Shown in pieces: positions 10,297 to 22,395 of a stretch of 64,000 nucleotides of DNA. The notes below the pieces were generated by a model. It was not told the DNA's origin. It ran no database searches and worked only from the letters and a program-made list of their open reading frames with translations. Positions within the stretch are counted from its first letter, which is position 1; each line of letters begins with the position of its first letter. Source of the stretch: Deinandra increscens subsp. villosa (lineage: Eukaryota; Streptophyta; Magnoliopsida; Asterales; Asteraceae); the NCBI GenBank assembly GCA_039602395.1, contig JBCNJP010000006.1, positions 45,630,428-45,694,427 of the forward strand, written 5' to 3'. The position numbers were made by a program, and so were the translations under genes.

Positions 10297-13200
10297 CCGG
10301 ATTATTTTATATTAATTATCTATATTTTGTGAATACATAACAGTAATAATTCAGACTATTAAAAAAATCTGGAAAAGAAGGGAAAACATACCAAATGGGT
10401 ACGCAAGCAACAAAAATTAAGGATATAAATAAATAAAAAGATCAAATCAAGTATCAATCGATCGAACTCGAATCGAAGAATAAATTAAGGTAATTAATCA
10501 TGCAGCTTTAGTTAAAGTAAGGATACTTACAACATGAGGAAAAGAAGCAGAAAATGGGACAGCACGCCACAGATCTGCAGTAGTAAAAGTTATATTAAAG
10601 AGTTTGAGAAGCAAGAATTTTATGAAGATCGAGCTATGGAACAGAAGACATACCGAGAAAAGAAAGATGAAAATCGAGAGAGTGCAGCAACGAAAATGGG
10701 AGACATTCCCGAGTAAAAGCTAGCTCTTGGGCTGGTCCTTGGCAAGGTTAGATAATTTCAACAATTTAAAAGCAACTAATTGTGCACTTTGACTACCAAA
10801 ACTTAACATCTCTAAGCTTTACATGCATACACTCATCAATTAAAAATAGCATAAGAAAGAATGAGTTGTAATGAAACTTTTATACAAATAAAAGCATTTG
10901 CAAATTAGACCAAGTAGCAAGGAAGCAAAGCATTCCTGCAGTGTCATACAAAACATAGCCAAAGAACCAGAATGGGAGCTACATGTTCCTTTAATATAAG
11001 TTTGGTCTGGGATATTTTTCAACATACTAAAGCATACATATGCTTACCAAAAGCTTCCTAAAACATACTTACCAAAAGCTTCTAAATCCATAGGATTAAA
11101 GTTTATCCTACTTTTATATGTACATATGAAGGCGCATTACTACTTATGCTTCTACTATAGAGGTTTTACCTAGCAAAACAGATGAAGGTTAGACGAAATT
11201 TAAATTATTACATGTATACCCCAAAATCTTAGCCTAGTAAACACATGACACAGACCATGCACATTTGACTTATAATATGAAAATTAATCAAAGTCAAACC
11301 TTCGTACCCAATATGTCAATCGTTGGTGACCACACATAAAACCAACAGAAGCTTTTAGAACCTTATGAATATTTGTAAATCCAGCAGACAAAAAATATAA
11401 AAATGGTGTAATTATAAGTCAAAGATGACATAAAAGTAAAAAAGAGTCAACATTTTTCAATCATGCTAGCAACAAATTTATACACGGGCTAGCAAAAAAG
11501 GGGTAGAAATCTACCAACTTAAGTACCAAATAAATCAAATTAGATGCAGAACCACTTACCAAAGTTTGATTCTTCTGGTTTCCAGCCAATTACGAAGCAA
11601 GCTCCAGAAATGCTTATAAAAAATCAGACTCATCAGGACTGTTCTTTTAGGCTACAAAGCATGCTTCAAAACATGATATTAAAAGTTTATAAATGGGTCA
11701 GTTAGTTATAAATGGGATCTTCGTGTACTGTTTTAAAATGGGAGCTGTAGTTTGATTTGAGAATTAGAGATCAAAGGAATTTTCTTTGGATCGCTGGGTA
11801 AGCACAAAAACACTAAACCAGATGTATATCATAACTATCATTACTAAAAAAGGAAATTGAAACAATGAGTACCTTTTATTTCATCATGAAGACCAATGGG
11901 AAAAACAAAATGCATCTCTAATGAATTCATATCTGTAACAAAATTGGGGTAAAAGATTCATAAAATAGGTACATTAAATACAAAATATGACAGTAGCTAC
12001 CTTAGGGTGAGAGCTTTCATTGAACATCCTGAATTAAATGATTTGAATATAGGTTGCCATCATAGTTCTAGTTGGGTACGAAGGTTGAATACAAGTATGA
12101 CCTGAAGCTACATTAGTTAATATTTACATTTAGAATATAAATTTAAGATGATACATAGAAGGACACAAAAGATGTTTCAGATGGTTTCATGACTGCTTAC
12201 CTGAACAGTCATCAAAGGATTTTATTTATACCTTTTCAGTAAGATCTAAAATATCTTGGTTATCAACAAATTCAATATAGTGGATGTGCAACCTATAAAA
12301 ACCACAGAATCATAGAATCATAAGGTTATCTTGAACATAATATCGATTGCTCAATACACAGGTCATCCTAACCCTTTCAATAAAAAGGTTATTCCAAACC
12401 GTTCAATAAACGGGCCACTCTAGCTCGTTTAATAAACAGGACAATCTAGGCAGATTATTAAACAAACCATGCTTGATTGGTAGGATTCTTTAGAAAATTT
12501 CATCTTTTGTATCCTTTTTTTAATGTTGACACATACTGGGAATTGAAATTTGCATTAACTTGTTGTAAGTACCGTACCTTTGCACGTCATATCCACCGAG
12601 CACTCTTTCTGCATCATATTCAGTCAGTAGCATTGGTGGCAAAAGGTTCTGCATCAGGTTCTAAGATATTAGTTTGACCTGCATCACTATAAACAACAGC
12701 ACAGACAATCATATACCTCATTAAGAAGAAACAACAATTCTTAAACTGCACCAGCTTTGGAACAACAAGCACCTGCTGCAAATATAATCCTCCAAAAACA
12801 GCAGGATACTCCTAAACATGACCAGAAGACAAGCTTTGCTATTAAAGGACTTCCATTAACAACTATAGCAAAAAAAAAAACTCACTAAAAAAATATATTT
12901 ATCAATTCTCGACCCTTCAACTGGCTGACCCCTCAAAACATTAACAAAAGTCCCAGAATCCAGCCTAGCACCATGATTATTAGAACTCAACTTACTCCAA
13001 ACATGCCACAAAATCATACATGAAGCAATACAAGCTGTTGTAAAGATGATCATACAAGAAAAGCTGATCTAAAGTATGAAGTAAACTGGATAATAGTGAA
13101 TTTCTGTCTAGGTCAAAATCATACAAAGAGTGTTATTATTGTTAAAACCTTAAGTCAGATAGCCACAAAACCATTGCGAGTCTAAGCAAAAAGAGTGCAT

Positions 13201-14364
13201 ATAAGAAGTTAAGAACCTTCCTAAAAAAAAGGCTAAGAACGTACCTTTCTCAAAATGAAATCATTAAATAAAAAGAGTGCATATAAGCAAAAAGAAAGCA
13301 TATAAACAACTATGAGTAAAAATGCACATTATATAAAAAATTATACACACTTCTTAATCATGAAATCATTTACACAAACCCAAAAAATCCTTGTGAACTC
13401 ACTGAGGTTGAAATCACACTTCTTATTTGAGTTTTCTTAAAGCTATAGAGGTTGAAATCATTTACACAAACCCAAAATAGAATCTCCTCTGATGGGGCAA
13501 TTACTTACCACTGATCCAGTAACCCATTAAGAAACCGATCAACAAACAGATCAACTGATAAAGGCTCAGACAAATGTAATAAACTGTAAGAGAGTGAGAG
13601 TGAGACTAACCTTTTCTTAGAAATTGGAACTAGAAAAACCCTAGCACCCTGCACAAAATTTTGGATCGAAATCAGTCTAATATGAATCATAAAATCCATT
13701 GTGATATAATGACCTTCAAACCTGTATATCAGTTAACAAATTGTAATCCGTTTTGAAGATGAACGGCGTAGAAGCTTAGACCTGAAATCAACGACCCAAA
13801 ACGAGATAATTAAAATCTAAAACTAAAAATCAAGATCAATTTTCAGAAAATACTAAGAATTTGACTCTCTCTTACCACTTCAACGCACCTTCATTTGACT
13901 GATTTCTCGTCGCCTTCATACCTTGAATGAACGATGGTTATGGAGGTAAAAGGAACCATGGAGAGTTTTTAAGACTGAATTCAAATTTCAAATTCATCGG
14001 CCCCGCAAAGAAAGCGACGATTTCTCTTTGTTGCTTTTCCAGAATTTGCTTTTCCAGAGTTAGGTCTTAAAATGACTAAAGGAGCTTGAATGGGGTAAGC
14101 AACGTCTTTGTAGAAGGAAAGCAATTGAAAAAAGACTCTAAAAAAGGGATGATACTGCACTCGTCTTAGTTTTTTTCTTTCTGCGGTCGCTGCAATAAAA
14201 AGGGAAAAAGCAGACTTGCAAGTAATTAGGAACACACATTAAGGACCGGATTATAAATTTAAGATACTTAGGCTTTATATACTTTTACATAATGCTGTTA
14301 CTTTTGTACAACTCTTAAAAATTCAACAATTTGATTTTCTCTCTCTTATATGTATATTAAAATA

Positions 14365-14395
<31 letters not shown>
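10297..14395. other. AT-rich region without recognisable gene
   Basis: No long ORF. The minus strand has features of a decayed or captured gene. A short frame at about 10711-10650 starts MSPIFVAALSRFSSFFS and is followed by a GTATGT donor. There are exon-like bits near 12600-12690 and 12870-13050, and a leader-like stretch with CCTAGGG-type and CTCTCTC motifs near 13570-13990. I could not assign any of them. A (TA)n tract occupies 14366-14394, immediately beside the Helitron end. Confidence 0.4.
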
Positions 14396-14396
<1 letters not shown>

Positions 14397-15689
14397 TAGT
14401 GGGGTACCCGCGCGTTACGGCGGGCGGCAGTTTATAGCGTGTTATTTGTATTACGTTCATGCGTTCGGTTGTGACGACAATTTACAAGGTGATATTCGTT
14501 TATGTTAGCGCGATGCGGCGCAACGACTATTTATAATGCGGTACATGTACATTCGGCAGTGACGAACTAAAATCGTGTATGCTGAGATCATGACACGTGT
14601 TGATTGTGATATACCGGATGTGTTCTTTATAGATGATCAAATAATAACGATTTAATTTAGAACAATCAGTGATAACACCTATAACTACCATTAGGATGAC
14701 CTACCAATGAGTTTATAAATTTGAGTAAAGCACTATTTTCACCATACCGGATGTGTTCTTTCATATATCACATGAAAGATCAATCCACCTAAATAAGTAG
14801 AAAAATAGTTATAACTATACATACAAGTAGGCTAGGAAAACGGATTCAAGTAAAAAAAAAGTTGTACACAATTACTTATAACATAATACTTTTCAAAATC
14901 TTTTCGGTTGCACGTACTTCTGAGCACCATTTTATCATCATTAGTATGTGGATCAGAGGCCATCAAATTATCATAGGTGCCTAAGACATCTAATCATTTC
15001 AAATGACTGTATTGACTTATTATGACCCAATTAAGATGGAGTGATTAACAAACCCCAAAGATGTTGAATAAAAAAAGTTGACCAAAAGGTTGACTTCCTA
15101 TAAAAGTCAAATTGTTTTGACTTAATTTTTGGGATTTCATTTAAACATAATCAAAGCATAAAGCATATGATTACGTGTTTTGATAAATAAGTCAGTTCAA
15201 TTATATGAAAATGTTGTAACCATTGAAATAACATATCCATACACAAATAGATCTAAACCTAATAATATCTCAGGTTAAATGAAAAACAAATAAAAATTTC
15301 CTAAACTAAGAAAACAAATAATAAACATAACTATGAAGCAAAAAAAAAAACCAATTTTAAATGTTAGCGCTACTCATATTTGTAGCACGACCCGGTGCTA
15401 CAATTGCTCCACATTCCACGTGGACATTTGTTAGAGATAAAAAACAAATAATAAACATAACTGATAGTTGGTTTGATAAAGGTCAGCTCCTGCATGGTAT
15501 TTCAATTGCATGTTCTTTTAAATTCACTTCAATTCCTTTAGAACCCTTTTCCAACTAAAAATAAATAAATAACTGAAAGAGCAATAATCACAATAAATTC
15601 ACAGAACAAAAGATCAAACATACACACTTATTCTAAAAATAAAATGGTTCGAAGTTATGTCAAATTGTAATGTACATTTAGAACCCATA

Positions 15690-16830
15690 GGGCACAACCT
15701 TTAATCGAAACCAAACACACACAGAGAGATGGTAGACTATGTGATAGCCCGCTGAAAATGGTCTCTCACGGTCTTTCCAAAGGCATTACAGCCTCTGTGC
15801 GTTCTTCAATTGCTTCATATTTGAACTCTGGGTAGTTTCCCATAGAGAGATGCATACCCAATTTGCCCTACCAAAAAGATCATGCAATTAAAAATGGTGT
15901 CATTTAGTAATATTTTAACCTTGAGTATCAAATTAAACATTTTATCATTAACCAAGTCAACCATCCCCATTCCAAGCTAGACACATTGTGTGTATAACTT
16001 TCTTTTCTTGCATCTCTACACCATGTGGGTTAAGAACAACATACTCATGATTGCCATTTACATATACAAGCAAAAATCGGCACGCGTTTTCCTCCATGTC
16101 ATCATCTAGGGATCTACCCCTCTAGATAAATGCAAACCCCCTCCCTTTTCCTACACAATACTATACAAAAATAAAAAACTTAATAAAATTCCAAAACCAT
16201 ATGCTCATTTTAATTAGTAAACCAATAAGCTTACATGTGTCACAAACCAGGAAGCAACTGGAACAGGATCTCTGACACTCAAGAGTAAAATGGCCCAGCT
16301 TTAGATGACTTGGGAAGAGCAACAAGAACAGCCAAATGAGAATCCTTTACAGTACACGGAACAGCTGCATATAATGTAAACATATAAAATATGAATATTG
16401 CAGGATACTAACATCTTTGACATACTCCAAACAGAGAGCTGTGGATTTGCACCTTGTGATGCATATACCAAAAAAGGGAATCTCCACTAAATGGGATTTT
16501 CAATTGGATGCAAAAGTTAAAGTAAATAAAAAAGATAAAACAGATAAAATATGGAATATTGCAGTTCAACCACCGAAGGCTGCAGGTCTCATCTCTGATT
16601 ACAGCTACAAGAACGTTCCCACAATGTGATGATGGTTTCTGGAGCAATAGAACCGTCATTGGTTTCTTCCTGTATGAACCAACAGCATGATCGCTAACCC
16701 AAACCTGCAAAATAATAAATATTAGACAAATTCATCTTCAAACTTAGAAAGTAAAGAAATTAAAGGAACTTCACAACATAAGAAGCACTCGGAGCCATGC
16801 CACGAGTAGGATGGAGAGCAACCGCAGAAA
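15690..16830 (-). pseudogene. unassigned captured exon pieces
   Basis: Several minus-strand stretches read as protein over 25-50 codons. One near 15740-15865 includes MHLSMGNYPEFKYEAI. Another, about 15990-16110, includes ENACRFLLVYVNGNHEYVVL. A third at 16250-16370 includes AVPCTVKDSHLAVLVAL. A fourth at about 16560-16707 begins just after a TTTTGCAG acceptor with VWVSDHAVGSYRKKPM. A fifth at about 16770-16850 includes ALHPTRGMAPSASYV. They may come from one source gene, but I do not recognise it. In-frame stops and lost frames indicate pseudogenes. Confidence 0.4.
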
Positions 16831-17420
16831 GGACCAGCATCTCTGTAAAGCATGGTAAGGTTATATAATGTTATAGGTTGCCTTCAGCAGAACAACATTG
16901 AAAGTATAAGTGAAAAAATTGAAAGTATTTATGTCCATTTTATTAACAAAAAAGGGAGTTCTTATATGCATGAAAATGATTTATGAAAGATTAAAGAATA
17001 AGCAAAAGAAATGGAAGTGTTTATGTCCATAGTATTAATGAAATAAAGGTTTGACAGTAAATCTATATGACCCCTTTGGGCTGGCAGGCAACAGAACTTA
17101 CGAATCTCTTGATTCCAAATGCAAATGGTAGTGCATATGAAAAAATCATTATCAAAAATTACATCTGTAAGCAAGCCAACATTTTCAGTTTTGAGGTAAC
17201 TTGACAACCTATCTAACTTCAGAATGAGGCTTTAAGTTCCACTAAAGCACCATACCTGATTATGAATATACCTGATTAAGCAAATTTTTTCAGATTGCCC
17301 TTTAGACCCTTTCAAGATAAAATGTAACCTTGCTAACCTGCTACAAATATACAGGTTAAATTTGGCTCATAAACAATTAAACATAGATAAATTAATAGAG
17401 AAAAAGAACAGTTTGTAAAC

Positions 17421-17735
17421 CTTGTTCCATCCACACTATATGCCATTGTGGTGGTCTGGTGGATGAATGACGTGGCGCATCATAATCCAACCTACATCTC
17501 ATATTCTCATACAACCAAGCCTTTTGTTCCCGTCGATTGCCATAGAGAAGGTAAACTTGTACATAAAAAAATAAAAAATAAACAAATTAGCAATTGCTAG
17601 TCAATACATAGAAAAAGATTACATGTCGTTTATAGAACAAACTGGAGACTGAACTTACCTGAATAGTTTCCTTAAAATGTGGACATAAGGAGCATACAGG
17701 TGCTTCATGGCCCGTAAATGTGTGTTGTTTTGTCC
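17421..17735 (-). pseudogene. TOPLESS/TPR-like WD40 gene fragment (two exons)
   Basis: The exon at 17735-17659 (minus) lies between an AACAG acceptor and a GTAAGTTC donor and encodes TKQHTFTGHEAPVCSLCPHF. The next piece, about 17550-17421, encodes AIDG...AWLYENMRCRLDYDAP (with a one-base frameshift between them) and then TTMAYSVDGTR before a GTTTAC donor. In TOPLESS-related corepressors the corresponding stretch reads HTFxGHEAPV, AIDGKIKAWLYDN and TTMAYSADGTR, from the WD40 region. Only a small part of the roughly 1,100-residue protein is present, so it cannot act as a corepressor. Its intron structure argues for DNA-level capture by the Helitron, not retroposition. Identification is from memory of the family. 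Confidence 0.7.
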
Positions 17736-19443
17736 CTGTTATAGAATATACAAGTACTTCATAACAAAGAAAGGAGAATTATTTAGATGTGCTAAGATAA
17801 TAATACATGATATCACACAAAATCTTGGAAAAAACAACTTAGTTTTGACACCTCAATCCAACAGTAGCAGAAGCCGACAAAAACACTGATATAAGTATAC
17901 CAAAGTGTCTCCTATTGCGAACCAGTGGAAAAATCTAACAGGGGCAACTTGAGAAGCATCCATAGGAACAAATGAAACTCTAAGCGAACATCAAAATATG
18001 ATGACAATGTATATGTTGATAGGGATCCTTCTTAACACATGATATTGCCTTATGTGACCTGGAAAAAACTCAAGCTGAGACATAGTTAAACGAACAGTAA
18101 CACATGAAAAATATATGGAGAAAAGCAAGTCAAGATTTACATAACAAAACCCTAATTTAGTGTTATGGTGGGGAGATACGTTCCTATTTTCAAAAAGACA
18201 TGTATTTAAGGATCTGATCAACTAATAGGTACATTAGAGCTATCACATGTTTTGACCCTGTCATGAACCATTTAATATCAATCCATATATTTTGACCCGT
18301 TTCAGTTTAAGCTCCATATGTGTTGACCCGTTAATGGTTAGATAAAATTAGATCGAATGTTTATATAAATTTGACTTTTTGAAAATGATGAAATTCTTAT
18401 TGCTCATTGTTTGCTAATAAACTAAATTTGGTAGATGATAAAAAATCTAAATCTCTGATCATCATTGGCATACTACTGTACAAAAGGTCAATGTATATAG
18501 TAGGTACCAAAGACAAGAGCAATAATTAACTAATTATAAAAGTCATAGGCTCTCTCAAAGATCTACATATGAATAGTAAAATCAACGTGGGGGAGCAGTC
18601 ACACTTTGGTGCTTTACCATAATTTTTTTCCAACATTAATTAGCTTTGGTATGAAGAGAATGAAGACAACCTACCACCTGGCTTGACATTAGCACCTTAA
18701 ACTGGTAAAAATAAGAAAGACAAAACCCATAAAAAATTATGATATGCAAAAAGTCTTTCAACTGACCATGTGTTTGGCAATGTTGTTAATTAGTAAATGA
18801 AGTCTAAATAAGCAAACTAAAGATACAAAGAAAACTCATGTTAGTTCAGGTATTGTCGTATCACAATTATAAATTGAAATTGTTATTTTTGTTAGAGTTG
18901 CAACAAATCCATCAAATTTAAAGCAAACTCATGTATAAGTGAACACAAGGAATGAACTTGTTTACATCACATATGCCCATCTTTTCCTCTAACCAAACAA
19001 ATTCATTTAAAATAATATTGATATCCACCATGCAAAAAATTCACTAAATACTAAAACCTACATCTAATTAACATACGATCAACCAACTAATTGATCATAG
19101 ACATTAACATAACCAAACCGACTCATTGAAAACAATATTGATATCTAGCATGCAAGAAGTGGCACAAGATATTGATAACCAAGTCCAATAAACATACCAT
19201 CAAACAAATAATTGATCATATAATGAATAATCTGGAGCCTCTATAATAACATTAGCATAACAAAACAGTTTCATTAAAAAAACCAACGATATTCAACATG
19301 CAAATAGACTCGGTAAATAGTAAAAACAAAGTCCAATAAACAGACTATGAAACAACTAATTGATCATATTGTGCTAATAATTTTTAGGCTAAATAAAATC
19401 ATAACAAATGAAGTAAAAATCAAGAAAGCAGTCTGAATCATAC

Positions 19444-19860
19444 CTTTAAGGAAACACAAAAATCTAGAAAGCCGTCTGAATCATGGGGGATCTAAGCTGC
19501 AGAAACCTGCAAAAGAAGCAAGAAACACAAAATAGAGAAAGAAAGAAGTAAGAAATACACAAACATGAGCTGAAGCAATCGGAACCGAAATCTAATCGGC
19601 TCGTTTAAGTCAAAGAATCGCAACATGAAATCATTAATATTGGTGCGAAATAAGAATGAAACATGATTTTAGCAGAGGAGCACCGCATATTATGAACAAT
19701 CGCAGTGTACGATTTGATGCTTCAAGAGGGAGAGAGTTTAGCATAGGAAACATACCTTTAACCCAGGATTGCTTGAAAAACCCTAAAACTGTAGTAGATG
19801 GCTCTAGAGCTTTGCATCAGAGAGACGGATTGATAGAGGTAGAGATTAGGGTTTGAGAAA
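19444..19860 (-). other. 5'-UTR-like exons of a captured gene
   Basis: On the minus strand an AAACCCTAATCTC leader ends at a GTATGTTTCC donor (exon boundary at 19756). A second short exon, 19506-19444, lies between a TTTTGCAG acceptor and a GTATGATTC donor. The arrangement resembles the spliced leader of a plant gene upstream of the TOPLESS-like fragment. Whether it belongs to the same source gene cannot be told. Confidence 0.4.
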
Positions 19861-20291
19861 CGGAAGAGAAGAGAGATGTGAGATCTGAAATTTGAATAAA
19901 AAAAAGAAGCGTGAGGAAAGAGGGTGGAGATGAGTGGTTCACGAAGGCGGTGCCAGATTTTTGTGGTTGTTCAATGGAAGCGTGAGAAAGGAGGAGTGAA
20001 TGCAGAGAAGATGAAGAATCGAGGCCGAAGAATCGAGGCCTTTCTTGAGAACGACGATGAAAGAAGGCGGCTTGCGAGTTCTCGAGGCCTGTCTAGCGTG
20101 TGTGAGGCGGTAGTTGTGGTTAATACCCATATTAACCTCAAATTATGAAGGGCTTTATATTATTTGACTTTGAGGGTTTACAATTGATACTTAACACACT
20201 TGTACACGATGCATAAACTTTTATACGCGTCTTAAGATTAAGGAAATTTCATGACCAAAGTGCCCTTTTGAGCAATATGTATTATATATAG

Positions 20292-20338
<47 letters not shown>

Positions 20339-20340
<2 letters not shown>

Positions 20341-20806
20341 TAAAAGATCCGTGTAGGCCCCTTATTTTTTGTAGACCCCGTAGACCCCTTATAAAACTCA
20401 TTAAAACTCACTAAAAATAAAACTCAGTTTTGTTAATTTAGTTTTTTTTATTTGCGATAAGCTTTTAAGAACAAAAAAAGACAATTAAAAAAAAAGAAAA
20501 ACGAAAAACATTAAACAATTGAACATTTTAAGACAATGAGTTTAAAAAATCAATGAGTTTAAAACTCAATAAACTCAATAAAACTCAGTGTTGCGTTTAA
20601 ACCTCAATATTTTAAAACTCATTGTCTTAAAATGTTAGATTTTTAATGTTTTTTGTTTTTTTTAATTTATTTATTTATTTTTTTGGTTCTTAAAAGCTTA
20701 TCGTAATAAAAAAAAAACCAAATTTACAACACTGAGTTTTATTTTTATTGAGTTTTATAGGGGTCTACGGGGTCTACAAAATTTAAGGGGTCTACACGGA
20801 ACCCTT

Positions 20807-20810
<4 letters not shown>
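20339..20810. mobile_element. TA-flanked foldback element M1 (472 bp)
   Basis: Arms are inverted over most of the length: GATCCGTGTAGGCCCC at the left matches the reverse complement of the right end, which reads GTTCCGTGTAGACCCC; both continue through TTTGTAGACCCCGTAG and runs of AAAACTCA. Flanked by (TA)n at 20291-20338 and 20811-20865. No coding capacity. Behaves like microsatellite-targeting MITEs such as rice Micron; the family is not identified. Confidence 0.8.
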
Positions 20811-20865
<55 letters not shown>

Positions 20866-20869
<4 letters not shown>

Positions 20870-21028
20870 TAGGTTCAAATGAGAACTTTTTCTTTTGAGA
20901 ACTTTTGATAACCAATTTGGGCCACTAATTTTCAAGGGGGGAGCATTCAAATTCATTGGGGGGTTTTCCATATATATAAACTAGTGGCTAAGATTAGTTC
21001 TTTTTAGTTCTCAAATGATCCTCTCCCT
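20866..21028. mobile_element. TA-flanked MITE M2 (163 bp)
   Basis: The left end GGGTTAGGTTCAAATGAGAA matches the reverse complement of the right end, AGGGAGAGGATCATTTGAGA. (TA)n lies on both sides (20811-20865 and 21029-21040). Noncoding. Confidence 0.8.
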
Positions 21029-21041
21029 ATATATATATATA

Positions 21042-21326
21042 CTAGTTTTTTTATCCCGTGTGCTACACGGGTGGTTTTAAAAAAAAAACTATAAATACAA
21101 TCATAATCTACGACAATTATGTATTTTTATATCTTTAGTAATTAAATAATTGGTTATTAAATAATTTAGAAAACAATAAATAAAAAGTTGGATATATATT
21201 GGAAATATAAATCACTTCCATAATTAGGAGAATTGGCGGGAAAAATTGTTGAGGATAAATGTGGTGGTGCCACATGGCAAATTATGGTGCCAAAAACTTT
21301 TCTTTTATTATATATATAGAAGATAT

Positions 21327-21329
<3 letters not shown>
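21042..21329 (-). mobile_element. 288-bp mini-Helitron
   Basis: The minus strand begins TCTATATCTTCTATATAT after an A and ends CTAG before a T. A 7-bp stem hairpin (CCCGTGT/ACACGGG, plus-strand 21055-21071) stands about 9 nt from the 3' end. This matches Helitron termini. Too short to encode anything; mobilised in trans if ever active. Confidence 0.8.
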
Positions 21330-21385
<56 letters not shown>

Positions 21386-21392
<7 letters not shown>

Positions 21393-22377
21393 GGCGGTTC
21401 CTGTGCGGCAATGTGTTTTCCCTAAGTCCGGTGCGGCAGGGGGTAGATAAGTAAATATCCAGATTCCTCCCCCATTTGTATGTTTAGTAATTATTTCATT
21501 TCCCCCACAAATTTTAAACGGCCATAACTTTTTTATACGACATTATTTTCAAAAACGAATTTCACCATAATTCTAGTCGTGATTTTATCTTTAATTTGAG
21601 ACTAGGTTTGCTCGATTTGAAGAAACTTTTTTTTTTTGACGTTTTTCCGGGTTTTTTCCAGGTTTTTTTTTTTTTTTAGTAGTACTAGGTGCGATTTAGG
21701 CCCCTAAAAATTTTCAGATTTTAATTCGAAGCGTAGATATCTTTTTTTTTAATTTTTTTTAAAAACATTGACAGTGTACACCAGCATAGACCAGCACAAC
21801 AGCACAAATCCACCAGCACAGCCAGCACAGACCAGCACAAGAGCACAATTCCACCAGCACAGCCAGCACAGACCAGCATGACCAGCACAGCACTGACCCA
21901 GCACTGACCAGCATAGACCAACACAGTGTGCAAAAAAAGAACTAAAAAATTAAAAAAAAATGCCTACACTTTGAATTAAGGTCTGAAAATTTGCAGGGTC
22001 ATAAATCGCTACTAGGAGATTCAAAAAAAAAAAAAAAAAAAAAAAAAAACGTTCTAAAAAACGTCGTAAAAAACGTGAATTTTTTTTTTCTCCAAATCGA
22101 ACAAACCTAGTCTCAAATTAAAGATAAAATCACGACTAGAATTATGGTGAAATTCGTTTTCGAAAATAATGTCGTATGAAAAAGTTATGGTCGTTTAAAA
22201 ATTGGGGGGAACTTGAATAAATATGTTTTTCCACATTTACCCTTCCAGCTTTAAAGATTCCCTCCACTCCTTCTCTCTCATCTCCTTCAATCTTATCCAT
22301 CCATCCACTTGATCTAAAGGCCTAGAATGTGCCGCACTGGACTTAGGGAAAACCAAGTGTCGCATTTGATCCGAACT
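21386..22377. mobile_element. TA-flanked foldback element M3 (about 990 bp)
   Basis: The left end contains TTTTCCCTAAGTCCGGTGCG; the right end contains its inverted counterpart (CGCACTGGACTTAGGG near 22332). The inner arms also pair: ATTCTAGTCGTGATTTTATC at 21570 and its complement near 22120. The loop holds a short-period GC-richer minisatellite. Flanked by (TA)n at 21330-21385 and 22378-22395. Noncoding. Confidence 0.85.
21776..21920. repeat. CCAGCACA minisatellite in the loop of M3
   Basis: More than a dozen degenerate copies of an 8-10-bp unit (CCAGCACA, CCAGCATAGA, CCAGCACAGA) in about 140 bp, placed between the two inverted arms of the foldback element. Confidence 0.85.
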
Positions 22378-22395
22378 CTATATATATATATATAT

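Larger units (their letters stand above)
14396..20292 (-). mobile_element. non-autonomous Helitron with captured gene pieces
   Basis: On the minus strand the right end is CTAG followed by T, preceded by a GC-rich hairpin (plus-strand 14407-14424, arms CCCGC/GCGGG), the 3' signature of Helitrons. The other end is placed near 20292, where a TATATATAATAC stretch leads into a GGGCACTTTGGTCATG segment; this boundary is approximate and a clear 5' TC was not seen. Both ends abut (TA)n, compatible with insertion between A and T. No Rep/helicase or RPA frame was found. The interior holds exon-like pieces with splice signals on the minus strand, including part of a TOPLESS-related gene. Confidence 0.65.

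Noticed and set aside
10534..10716. Plus-strand 60-codon basic frame
   Set aside because: The opposite strand shows a better gene-like start with a splice donor; neither is supported enough to call a gene.
15361..15558. Plus-strand 65-codon frame in the Helitron
   Set aside because: No homology recognised, no exon signals on that strand; other captured pieces run on the minus strand.
21166..21450. Frames coding YIYIYIYI runs, also near 23945-24249
   Set aside because: Translation of (TA)n microsatellites.
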